NCBI GenBank assembly: GCA_044370375.1 | Contig: JBILVQ010000055.1 | Location: 1 to 15,367, forward strand | Reading direction: 5' to 3' | DNA: 15,367 nt | DNA from: JBILVQ01 sp044370375 | GTDB lineage: Bacteria; Bacteroidota; Bacteroidia; UBA4408 | In this document: positions 8,001 through 13,565 of the stretch, piece after piece | Position numbering within the stretch: the stretch's first letter is position 1 | Layout: every line of letters starts with the position of its first letter | Notes under the pieces: generated by a model | What the model saw: the letters and a program-made list of their open reading frames with translations, nothing else | The model's database searches: none | What the model was told of the DNA's origin: nothing | Made by a program: the position numbers and the translations under genes

Positions 8001-11000
8001 ATTGGAAATGGATCTTTAATCTACGATAATATTTCATTTAATATTGAAGGGAATCCCACAGCTATCAGCGGTACCGGGCAATTTAATGCTTCTCGGATTC
8101 GAAAAACGTTTACTGGAAACTCAACAACTAATTTAATTATTGCAATGAATGTTGGTTTGCGATTTGCCGCTAGCGCAGGTTCTTCCGGTACCCAAATTTA
8201 TAGCAATGTTTCAGGCTCCGTTTTTAATTTAACCATCAATGAAAATTGTGTGGTTACTCTAAACAAAGACGCTGGTCTTTCAGGAAATATTAGCATAGAT
8301 GGAATTGATGGAGAAGGCAGTGGAGAAAGGGGAGGAACCTTTACCATTAATGGAACCCTCAATATTCCGGGAACACTTTTTTCTTTTACCGATAACTTGG
8401 TTTCACCTGTTCAATATATCATTGGAACATCTGGAGTGGTCAATTGTGTTAGCGTATGCACCGGAAATTCGGCAAGTGCTCCTGTTGTGAATGGCAGTGC
8501 CGCAGGATCTTGTTTGTTGCGAATTTTGAATGGCGGAAAATTAAATATGACCGATAATGAGCCATTCAATTTAAGGAGCAATACCACTTCGCCTTATACC
8601 TATAATTTTGGATTAGGTACTACCAATAATACCTACGATTTTCAGCAAGGAAGTATTGTTGAATACTCCTCTCCATCAGGAGTTCAGCCAATTCAAACCC
8701 AACTGGTTTATAGCAACCTGTTGATTACTGAGGGTGCAACCAAAACCATCGCCAACGATTTAACCGTAAACAACAACCTTACCATTGAACAACCTGCAAT
8801 TCTTGACATGAATAGTCAGGATATTTTTCTTGGTGGTGATTGGAATAATTATGGTACTGACGGGTTTTCGGAAGGTACCTCAGGAACCGTGTTCTTGAAC
8901 GGTACTGCCATTCAAAATATTACTTGCCCCGGTGGAGATAATTTTTACAACCTAAGCATTTCAAACGCGTCTGTTGATGGTGTTGTATTAAGAAATGATA
9001 TTACCTTAGGAAACGACCTTGATTTAGGTTCTAATGGCAAATTATCTTTTGGTCCGGCTCCTGTAATTGTTACACTTTCTAAAATGACTGCTTCTTCTAA
9101 TACATGGAAAGGTTCTGCCGCTGCGGTCATCGACATGAGTCAAACAAATCATTTGTTGATTGTTGGTTGTGAAACTCCATCCTTTTCAGGAAATTTCTTA
9201 GCCGGAGCTAATTCAACAGTCAATTACAACCGCGACAATTCCATTTCTCTTTCCGGTGGAACCCAAACCGTTTTAACAGATTTATCCTATGCCAATTTAA
9301 GCGTAAGTGGAAGTGATTTTAAACAAACGGATGATGATTTAATGGTGGCAGGAAACCTTACCGTTGATGGATCCACCACCGTTTTACGAGCAAACACGAT
9401 TGCAAAGAAATTAACCCTTGGTGGTAATCTAACGCTCTCGGGTGGTGGTACCATGGATGATAATTGCAGGGATAATCTCGAAATTGAAACCAACGGTGAT
9501 GCTTTACAAATTTTTGAAGGTCAAAATAAAAACATTAAGTGCTTTAATTTAAAGTCGGTGAAGATTGCAGGTGGTTTGTTTTTGCGCAAGAATACGGGTA
9601 CAACCCTCATCAATATCAAAAATGATTTTGCTCTTGATTTTACGGTAACCTCACTTTTTGCCGACTCTACCAATACGATCCTCATTGGTGACGATGTGGA
9701 GTTAGGAAGTGCTGGTAGTACTTTGAGTAATTTTGATTTTACCGGTTTAATGGAACTAAGCGGTGATAATGCTAGCGTTGAATCACATATTGCTGATTAC
9801 AGTGCATCGGGTGTAGCTAAAGCAGCTTTGAATTCTCTTCGTATTAATTTGGGCGCTCAGACCGGTGCTTTGAAACAGGCAGAAGTTTTTCCGGTGGCTG
9901 GTGGTCAATCCTTGATTTTGAAAGGAAACCTCGAGATTGTTCAAGGTACTAACGGAGCAGAATTTGATTTGAACCATAACACGTTAAGGGTTGGCGGTAA
10001 CTGGACCTCCTGGGATGCGTCTGCCTTTAAACAAGGAACATTGTCAAGGGTAATTTTCGATGGAAATAGCAATCAAACCATCCTTTGTCCGGGAGGCGAA
10101 GTTTTTGCTGAACTCGAGGTAAATAAACCAGCCGGGAATCTTATCCTTAACAACGATGTTTTCTCTGAATCCATTTTGTCCCTTCAACAAGGCAAGGTTG
10201 ATCTCAACGGCAATGACCTTGAATTAGGAACCAATCTTTCTAATGGTTCCGTTTTGGGCGGTAATACTTTATCCTACATCATTACCTGGGATGGCAGTAA
10301 TAATGGGAACTTCATACAACATGTGAATAACCCTACAGCCAATTATTTTATGCCAATTGGAGATGCAACCGATTACACGCCTGCCACCATCGATTTCTAC
10401 AGTGCAGTGCTTAGCAATGCTACCCTAACCGCAAGAGTTGTGGATGGTGTGCACCCGCAATTAGGTACAAGTACTAATTATTTATCCCGTTATTGGTCCA
10501 TTGAACCAAATGGAATTTCCAATTTTGGCTATGGCATTACCTATTCTTATGCTAGTAACGGTGCTTCGGAAGAAGTAGGAACCCCGGCCAACTTTAAACC
10601 TTTCAAATATGAGCCATCCGGATGGGTGAGTTGTTCAGGTTCAGGTGCTATTTTTGAAATGGGTATTGGTAGCTTTAATCCTGGCACACTTACTTTTACA
10701 TGGGATGGTCTTTATTCTTTTTCTGATTTTACCGGGAATGGCAATGGTAGTCCACTTCCTATTAGTTTGTTAAGTTTTAATGCTGTCCCGAAAGGCAATA
10801 CAGTTTTGTGTAATTGGGTTACTGCATCTGAGTTAAACAATGATTATTTTACCATCGAAAGGTCGGCTGATGGTAGCTTTTTTGAGGCAATCGGTATTGT
10901 TGACGGAGCAGGAAATTCTAACGAAGAATTGAATTATCAATTCACCGATTATCAACCCTTTAATGGAGTTTCCTATTATCGCTTGAAACAAACCGATTTT

Positions 11001-11306
11001 GATGGAACGGTTACCTACACGAATATGGTGGCTGTTCAATTCAATCATGACAATACCCTTTCCGGTATTATGGCCACTTCAGATTTTTATGGAGATAATT
11101 TATTGGTAAATTTGGGAGAAGGATTAACTGGCTCAACCACCATTTCACTTTATGATGTATCTGGTAAATTGGTTTTTGAAGAGTCTTATCCTGAACTAAG
11201 TACTTCTAAGCCTATTGTTATTCCCTTTCAATGGCACGATCGTGGCTTGTATTTGCTTCATGTGATTAACAACAATGAACCCAAGGTGTTTAAATTTGTG
11301 AAGTAG
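2088..11306 (+). CDS. Giant modular T9SS-secreted surface protein (FN3-like, Ig-like, anchor and beta-helix modules)
   Basis: The product has 3072 residues. Residues 1-26 are a signal peptide (hydrophobic 8-18, cut after VFA). The approximate order is: anchor/lectin-like domain 28-231; FN3-like A1 232-345; supermodule B1 349-566; anchor/concanavalin-like domain 568-820; A2 822-938; Ig-like C1 940-1044; PKD/Ig-like 1045-1137; B2 1139-1358; A3 1363-1480; anchor-like domain 1485-1631 (NIDDISL at its end); C2 1636-1744; A4 1745-1861; G8-like segment from 1862 (GDFRTITSGNW) leading into a beta-helix stalk to about 2724; a beta-rich domain 2725-2885; FN3-like segment 2889-2985 (PLPISLLSFNA, ASELNNDYFTIERS, YYRLKQTDFDGT); and a T9SS sorting domain about 2993-3072 (ISLYDVSGKLVFEE, GLYLLHV, KVFKFVK). 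No catalytic motif was seen, so adhesion, surface coating or glycan binding is likely, by inference. The sorting domain lacks the usual YPNP start. A hairpin terminator follows directly. Confidence 0.8.
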   Translation: MKSNILTFSLSVLLVLLATCSQNVFAQTGIPNTTPVVQNFNGMAATTTLPSDWRMQQSATPTWAGGTATLGQQASSGSPTTGATYNWGSTAAERAAGVMTSGGYASPNSLMAWYRNTNASNITQLSISYNCERYRRNSAAASVQFFYSLNGSTWTAVAAGDIAAASLPTGTSLYAYNPPNLTVNVAAFNISSLSIPNNADIYLRWNLNTTGSNSQGIGIDDVSVTATFAGVCSAPTQASSVSFSSILQNSMNVSWTNGTGAGRVVIMNTSNSFTTPATGSNPAANPVYGGSGEQVVYNGTGSSVSISGLTASTNYWFKVFEYCTPNRVYQSGTATLNPNNQTTAAGSTTPTLISPTVASITHNSAILGANISSDGGAALSGRGTVYSTISPVTSGNNPLLEGGTGIGVFSHSRTSLSPQTNYFFAGYATNTNGTALSPESSFFTLSNPPTSQASTLTANAISSSQINLAWTAATFPGSGATVKGYILISAIAPLVPTFSASNGQAPAAGVGSIVSSSIAEAAVNFSNTSLLSSTSYNYLLIPFCWNGSNAATYHYLTTSAPTANATTLYDSHVQNFGTGTGTHATGTSTAFIPNPTTAGTTFVRIGTGAGSINLQNPGLCNLGNGTELRAAASFNTSVNKFTPFRNYTSGQTFFTRFKLLLGDASGGVTGTNGNWSFYQGDGGMYDNNNDFAGADVFTGLRWTFASSAITSEYRNGGSWTALPGTPFAQAQVYLVEIVGNNSASTVNYTYGSAQSVAANTFDLFVNGVLVGNNLAKAAISGATNINDICFIGQGSTSNLANIFIDNMEVVNSIPSVITPLSCDLPSTQASNITFSAVSTSSFNANWTNGNGSKRIVVINTVNAFSTYGINGTDPAANPVYGGSGEQVVYNGTGSTVSISGLSSNTNYWIRVYEANCTGAQIVFNTCSATNNPSSQTTLNTSSITTGVISGSPFCASTSINVPFTYTPTVIFTSGVSNFTAQLSDAGGSFAAPTNIGSILSDESGSQTIAATLPSAPNGVGYRIRVVSTSPSVTGSDNGINFSISNPSVALTPAGNQTIAAGNNGTTLTVAEGYAVSSRQWKYATVSGGPYSNNLGTGTTHIPNFALAGTYYIVCESTFGSPCNFSVISNEVQINVTGGNPVLTTTAASSITQNNASSGGNVTSEGGFAVTAKGVVWGTVANPTVPSVNSTNDGTGLGVYSSAITSLNPETQYFYRAYATNSFGTAYGANLSFYSLSNPPTLQAANLLANAFSSSQIDLTWDPATFPASGATQKRYLLIRAIGPAVPSFTASNGQAPTVGPGSLIVSSSITEFDVSFAHTGLGGNLTYNYLLIPYCWDGVNAQTYHYLTAGALTASALTPPGACAPPSVQTSGLLFSSVSPSQMTLTFTNGDGDGRIVLVSANTPISTAPSNGLTYTASASFGAGDNLGAFNYVAYRNSGSSFVLTNLNPSTTYHFAIFEYNTTGLCYLLTSPLIGSQTTGVAPSIIETFEPGVKGTYPNGSANCNLGLWNFNDALIGTTASDRKNGAKSARIQNTGSITMLFNKVDGLGQVTVNHARFGADATSTWRLDVSDDGGASFTAFQSPVITSSSTVLTAQVFNVNLTGNNLRIRIVKLSGGIARLNIDDISLTDFVSGSTIAVSVVAGSPFCVSDVLGTGVNINYVATGAFNSLNVFTAILSDANGSFAIPTTIGSLAGNALTGTIACTIPAGTLNGTGYRVRVLASDPELPSSSISSNPNNLTVFLNPPDAVGFYGSNVSATSIQLGWTLPTGCYDELMVVGTLGSLVTATPTGNGSAYTANASFGSGGSGASLPAGEFCIYKGTGSSVTVSSLTSGSTYYFELFVRKGNAWSDGVIISIEPYADQIGDFRTITSGNWNTAATWQRYDGTTWINCNTLSSPNQWPNQGGSSGGTPSGINVNIRNGHTVTVSTSHSNQPINNLTVNFGGKLFTNSTLLNGNRYLTIYGDIKCFGTIGNGSLIYDNISFNIEGNPTAISGTGQFNASRIRKTFTGNSTTNLIIAMNVGLRFAASAGSSGTQIYSNVSGSVFNLTINENCVVTLNKDAGLSGNISIDGIDGEGSGERGGTFTINGTLNIPGTLFSFTDNLVSPVQYIIGTSGVVNCVSVCTGNSASAPVVNGSAAGSCLLRILNGGKLNMTDNEPFNLRSNTTSPYTYNFGLGTTNNTYDFQQGSIVEYSSPSGVQPIQTQLVYSNLLITEGATKTIANDLTVNNNLTIEQPAILDMNSQDIFLGGDWNNYGTDGFSEGTSGTVFLNGTAIQNITCPGGDNFYNLSISNASVDGVVLRNDITLGNDLDLGSNGKLSFGPAPVIVTLSKMTASSNTWKGSAAAVIDMSQTNHLLIVGCETPSFSGNFLAGANSTVNYNRDNSISLSGGTQTVLTDLSYANLSVSGSDFKQTDDDLMVAGNLTVDGSTTVLRANTIAKKLTLGGNLTLSGGGTMDDNCRDNLEIETNGDALQIFEGQNKNIKCFNLKSVKIAGGLFLRKNTGTTLINIKNDFALDFTVTSLFADSTNTILIGDDVELGSAGSTLSNFDFTGLMELSGDNASVESHIADYSASGVAKAALNSLRINLGAQTGALKQAEVFPVAGGQSLILKGNLEIVQGTNGAEFDLNHNTLRVGGNWTSWDASAFKQGTLSRVIFDGNSNQTILCPGGEVFAELEVNKPAGNLILNNDVFSESILSLQQGKVDLNGNDLELGTNLSNGSVLGGNTLSYIITWDGSNNGNFIQHVNNPTANYFMPIGDATDYTPATIDFYSAVLSNATLTARVVDGVHPQLGTSTNYLSRYWSIEPNGISNFGYGITYSYASNGASEEVGTPANFKPFKYEPSGWVSCSGSGAIFEMGIGSFNPGTLTFTWDGLYSFSDFTGNGNGSPLPISLLSFNAVPKGNTVLCNWVTASELNNDYFTIERSADGSFFEAIGIVDGAGNSNEELNYQFTDYQPFNGVSYYRLKQTDFDGTVTYTNMVAVQFNHDNTLSGIMATSDFYGDNLLVNLGEGLTGSTTISLYDVSGKLVFEESYPELSTSKPIVIPFQWHDRGLYLLHVINNNEPKVFKFVK
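2781..3122 (+). repeat. FN3-like module A1 of the giant protein
   Basis: Residues 232-345. Hallmarks are TQASSVSFSS, VSWTNGTGAGRVVIMNT, NPVYGGSGEQVVYNGTGS, SGLTASTNYWFKVFEYC. It is most similar to A2 and more distantly to A3 and A4. The A module is a type often repeated in Bacteroidota secreted proteins. Confidence 0.75.
3132..3785 (+). repeat. Two-domain supermodule B1 of the giant protein
   Basis: Residues 349-566. The first half (TPTLISPTVASITHNSAILG to about 445) resembles the 'Bacteroidota FN3 with YSTT/GTV..S' type. The second half starts SNPPTSQAS and contains ATFPGSGAT, ASNGQAP, YNYLLIPFCW and TYHYLT. The same pair recurs as B2. Confidence 0.75.
4551..4901 (+). repeat. FN3-like module A2 of the giant protein
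   Basis: Residues 822-938. It shares with A1 TQAS, WTNGNGSKRIVVINT, the block NPVYGGSGEQVVYNGTGS and the YW(F/I)(K/R)V(F/Y)E strand. The shared block is written with mostly different codons (see findings). Confidence 0.75.
4905..5219 (+). repeat. Ig-like module C1 of the giant protein
   Basis: Residues 940-1044: ISGSPFC, FTAQLSDAGGSFAAPTNIGS, GVGYRIRVVSTSP. This is a module commonly seen in Bacteroidota surface proteins; it recurs as C2. Confidence 0.7.
5502..6161 (+). repeat. Two-domain supermodule B2 of the giant protein
   Basis: Residues 1139-1358. It parallels B1 throughout: SSITQNNASSGGNVTSEGG, NPETQYFYRAYATNSFGTA, SNPPTLQAAN, ATFPASGAT, ASNGQAP, YNYLLIPYCW, TYHYLT. In the second half about 80 of some 120 aligned positions are identical to B1 by eye. 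Confidence 0.75.
6174..6527 (+). repeat. FN3-like module A3 of the giant protein
   Basis: Residues 1363-1480. It has the A-module start (VQTSGLLFSSVSPSQMTLTF), TNGDGDGRIVLV, the YTASASFGAG loop and TTYHFAIFEYN. It is the commoner Bacteroidota variant, in which the loop before the YxxY strand reads YTA.A.FG.G. Confidence 0.65.
6993..7319 (+). repeat. Ig-like module C2 of the giant protein
   Basis: Residues 1636-1744: VVAGSPFC, FTAILSDANGSFAIPTTIGS, GTGYRVRVLASDP, matching C1 in order and spacing. Confidence 0.7.
7320..7670 (+). repeat. FN3-like module A4 of the giant protein
   Basis: Residues 1745-1861. This is the most diverged A copy: YTANASFGSGGSG, YKGTGSSVTVSSL and STYYFELFVRKGN are retained. 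It leads directly into the G8-like segment at 1862. Confidence 0.6.
8811..9053 (+). repeat. Beta-helix stalk repeat R1 of the giant protein
   Basis: Residues 2242-2322. Pattern: GGDW, F.EGT, V.LNG, Q.ITCPGG, F..L, L.ND, L.LG..GKL. It is the clearest partner of R2. Shorter, more diverged rungs fill the space between them. Confidence 0.65.
9972..10211 (+). repeat. Beta-helix stalk repeat R2 of the giant protein
   Basis: Residues 2629-2708. Pattern: GGNW, FKQGT, VIFDG, QTILCPGG, F.EL, LILNND, L.LQQGKVDL, in the same order and almost the same spacing as R1, including the shared CPGG. Confidence 0.65.
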
Positions 11307-11312
11307 TTTTTT

Positions 11313-11346
11313 AGCCGGAGTCAACCTTAGTTGGCTCCGGTATTTT
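11313..11346 (+). terminator. Intrinsic terminator of the giant surface protein gene
   Basis: ccggagtcaac (11315-11325) pairs with gttggctccgg (11330-11340) over 11 pairs with one G-U and a 4-base loop, followed by tatttt. It starts only nine bases after the stop codon. The U tract is short, but stem and position are convincing. Confidence 0.75.
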
Positions 11347-11649
11347 GGGGTATTTATGTTGTGGGGCTGCGGCTTGCTTTGTAGTAGTTTTTATTGACCT
11401 TTCATGGTATCTCCTCTTTAATGGGTTTGTTTTTTTCTTTCCCTTGCACTGATTTAATATTATATTCTGGATTTAATGCGAACCGGATTTTTCAAATTCA
11501 TCAAGTTGTTTTGTTTCTCAATTTATTCAAAATAGTTTATAGAAATTGCCTTCCACTATAGAGCCTTACTTAAACTTCTTGATTCTTTATTTTTTGATTT
11601 TTCTTTTACAGAAATGGCACAATGGTAGTTTTAAATAATCATCCCCTAC

Positions 11650-11674
11650 AAAAATGCTTCTTGGAATAAAGAAG
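11650..11674 (-). terminator. Weak candidate terminator for the acetyltransferase gene
   Basis: Read on the - strand, cttctt and aagaag form a 6-pair AT-rich stem around a 6-base loop (11657-11674), followed by catttttg. It lies about 95-120 bases beyond the stop codon. Stem stability is low. Confidence 0.3.
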
Positions 11675-11769
11675 TATTAAGCATATTGTACAACTTAATT
11701 TTTTTGCAGCAATGACTACCGGCAGATGTTTGCCTTAGCACTAAATATCGGAACCTTGTGTTGGCGGGT

Positions 11770-12303
11770 TCAAGCCATGTCCAGCTCAAACAGGCTCAAC
11801 TCTTCATTTTCACCGGGCGGGTGGATGCTGCCCTTCTTTTGAAAGCCAAGCTTTAACAACAATCGCTGCGACCGAAAGTTCTCCTGGTCGGTAAATGCAA
11901 GAATGCGTTTGATTTGCCCTGCCTTTTGGTAATGAGCTATCATGGCCTCACAAGCCTCGCGTGCATAACCCTTCCCCGCATATTGGGGCAGCAAGGCAAA
12001 GCCTAAGTCAGGTGCATCCAAATAGTTTCTTTGTAACAAACCACACAATCCAATCAATCCTTGGTCTCCTTCCTTCAACTGCATCCCCATCAATCCAAAA
12101 CCATAAGTGCGGTAGGAGCGATGTGGTCCCGAGTTAATTGTATTCACAGCATCTTCCAGGTTTTTTATGCCGCGCTCGCCAATGAATTCTTTCCATTCCC
12201 TGCTGTTCATTATTTCGTAAATAAAAGCAGCATCCCTGCGCCTCAAAGGCCGCAACAACAAACGTTCACTGCTTATTTTTACTACTTGCTTTCTTAAATT
12301 CAT
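11770..12303 (-). CDS. GNAT-family N-acetyltransferase (RimJ/RimL type)
   Basis: The 177-residue product matches the usual length of the RimJ/RimL-like GNAT family (cytoplasmic acetyl-CoA-dependent N-acyltransferases). The N-terminal SSERLLLRPL (11-20) is the typical first strand. GLIGLCGL (82-89) would be the central strand. LLPQYAGKGYA (104-114) contains the Q-x-x-G-x-G acetyl-CoA loop, and ENFRSQRLLLKLGF (141-154) is the typical 'N..S..ll.KlGF' helix. The substrate is unknown: ribosomal protein, other peptide or small molecule. ATG 12303 is the only start that keeps the first strand complete; the two valines after it are GTA. The start lies three bases past the U tract of the dnaN terminator, so expression would depend on read-through, a very short leader, or a promoter I do not recognise. 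Confidence 0.85.
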   Translation of the reverse strand: MNLRKQVVKISSERLLLRPLRRRDAAFIYEIMNSREWKEFIGERGIKNLEDAVNTINSGPHRSYRTYGFGLMGMQLKEGDQGLIGLCGLLQRNYLDAPDLGFALLPQYAGKGYAREACEAMIAHYQKAGQIKRILAFTDQENFRSQRLLLKLGFQKKGSIHPPGENEELSLFELDMA

Positions 12304-12306
12304 GGC

Positions 12307-12343
12307 AAAAAAAAAGGGATTAGTCCATTGTCCTAATCCCTTT
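12307..12343 (-). terminator. Intrinsic terminator of dnaN
   Basis: Read on the - strand, aaagggattag (12343-12333) and ctaatcccttt (12323-12313) form a perfect 11-pair stem with a 9-base loop, followed by six further T residues to 12307. It begins 18 bases after the dnaN stop and ends three bases before the acetyltransferase ATG. Confidence 0.85.
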
Positions 12344-12360
12344 CGTTCAATGTTGTTTTT

Positions 12361-13485
12361 TTAGACGTTCAGCATCACCGGCATCACCAGCATCAGAATT
12401 TCTTCATGTTCATCTGTTCCTCCAACTGGCAATAAAATACCCGCGCGGTTGGGTTGCGACATTTCAAGACTTACCTGATCGGTATCAAGATTGTTTAGCA
12501 TCTCAACCAGAAAACGACTGTTAAAACCTATTTCAATGTCTTCTCCTGAATATTCGCAGGTTAATCGCTCGGTTGCCGCATTGTTGAAATCAAAATCTTC
12601 TGCAGATACCGTTAACTCGCTGCCGGCAATCTTCAAGCGTACCTGGTAGGTGGTTTTGTTCGAGAAAATAGAAACCCTTCGGATACTGTTGGCAAAGGCC
12701 AAACGATCAACCAGCAAATGATTGGGATTGTTGGTAGGGATCACTGCTTCGTAATTCGGATATTTCGCATCAATCAAACGACAGATTAGGTTGAAGTCGC
12801 CAAAGGAAAAGAACACATTCTTTTTATCGAAAGACATGACCACCTCGCTCTCCATAGAAGTGAGCAGGTTTTTAATCAGGTTCAAAGGTTTCTTTGGAAG
12901 AATGAAAGAGGTGGTGGCCTCATTGGTAAAATCATTTCTTCTGTAACGAACCAATTTATGGGCATCGGTTGCTGCAAAGGTTAAGTTGGCGGCATTGATT
13001 TCGCAAAATACCCCGTTCATGGCCGGTCTTAACTCATCGTTGCCGGTGGCAAAAATGGTTTTGTTAATGGCCGAACCAAGCGCCTGTGAAGGAATTTTAA
13101 TGGTGGTAGGTGTTGTTTCAGATTCGGGGGCTTTCGGGAAATCTGTTGCATCTAAACCCGCAATTTTATACTTACCATCACCTGTGCTGATTTCAATCTG
13201 AAAGGTTTTGTTGTCCGTTAAGAAGGACAAGGGTGTTTCAGGAAAGGTTTTCAGCGTTTCTAAAATGAGTTTAGCAGGCACCGCAATACGGTCGTTGTCT
13301 TCCGACATAACCTCCAAACGGGTGGTCATGGTACTGTCAAGATCTGAGGCTGTAATCACCAATTCCTTCTGATTCACCTCAAACAAAAAGTTTTCAAGAA
13401 TGGGTAAGGAGTGGTTGTAATTTAAAACACCGCTGATGCTTTGCAGTGATTTTAAAAGGGCCTGACTGGAAACAATAAATTTCAT
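12361..13485 (-). CDS. dnaN: DNA polymerase III beta subunit (sliding clamp)
   Basis: The 374-residue product is full length for bacterial clamps. As a ring-shaped dimer of three-domain subunits it tethers polymerase III to DNA. Landmarks are MKFIVSSQALLKSLQSISGV at the start, LPILENFLFEV (27-37), ASDLDSTMTTRLEV (46-59), GDGKYKIAGLDATDFPKAPE in the first-to-second domain region, GVFCEI and FAATDAHKLVRYRR in domain 2, FNSRFLVEMLNNLDTDQVSLEM in domain 3 and the conserved C-terminal LVMPVMLNV, which contributes to the partner-binding pocket. ATG 13485 is preceded by a good Bacteroidota promoter. It follows gldG and the DUF4340 gene on the same strand, an order I recall from other Bacteroidota. 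It is not next to dnaA here. Confidence 0.97.
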   Translation of the reverse strand: MKFIVSSQALLKSLQSISGVLNYNHSLPILENFLFEVNQKELVITASDLDSTMTTRLEVMSEDNDRIAVPAKLILETLKTFPETPLSFLTDNKTFQIEISTGDGKYKIAGLDATDFPKAPESETTPTTIKIPSQALGSAINKTIFATGNDELRPAMNGVFCEINAANLTFAATDAHKLVRYRRNDFTNEATTSFILPKKPLNLIKNLLTSMESEVVMSFDKKNVFFSFGDFNLICRLIDAKYPNYEAVIPTNNPNHLLVDRLAFANSIRRVSIFSNKTTYQVRLKIAGSELTVSAEDFDFNNAATERLTCEYSGEDIEIGFNSRFLVEMLNNLDTDQVSLEMSQPNRAGILLPVGGTDEHEEILMLVMPVMLNV

Positions 13486-13512
13486 AAGTGGTTATGGCTA
13501 TTTTTAGCCCAA

Positions 13513-13540
13513 CAAAGTTAAACGCATGCACCTATTTCAA
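13513..13540 (-). promoter_or_regulatory. dnaN promoter
   Basis: On the - strand TTG (13540-13538) and TAACTTTG (13520-13513) are 17 bases apart, matching the Bacteroidota -33/-7 pattern with a perfect TAnnTTTG. The start of transcription would fall near 13506, about 20 bases before the ATG. A 5-pair hairpin (ggcta/tagcc, 13496-13509) then occupies most of the leader. Confidence 0.6.
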
Positions 13541-13565
13541 TCATCTGCCTGCGCCCTTTTTTAAT

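Larger units (their letters stand above)
11307..11769. other. Convergent intergenic region
   Basis: These 463 bases lie between two genes that point at each other. Apart from the + strand terminator at 11313-11346 and a weak - strand hairpin at 11650-11674, I see AT-rich sequence with no coding potential, tRNA or repeat of note. Confidence 0.6.
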
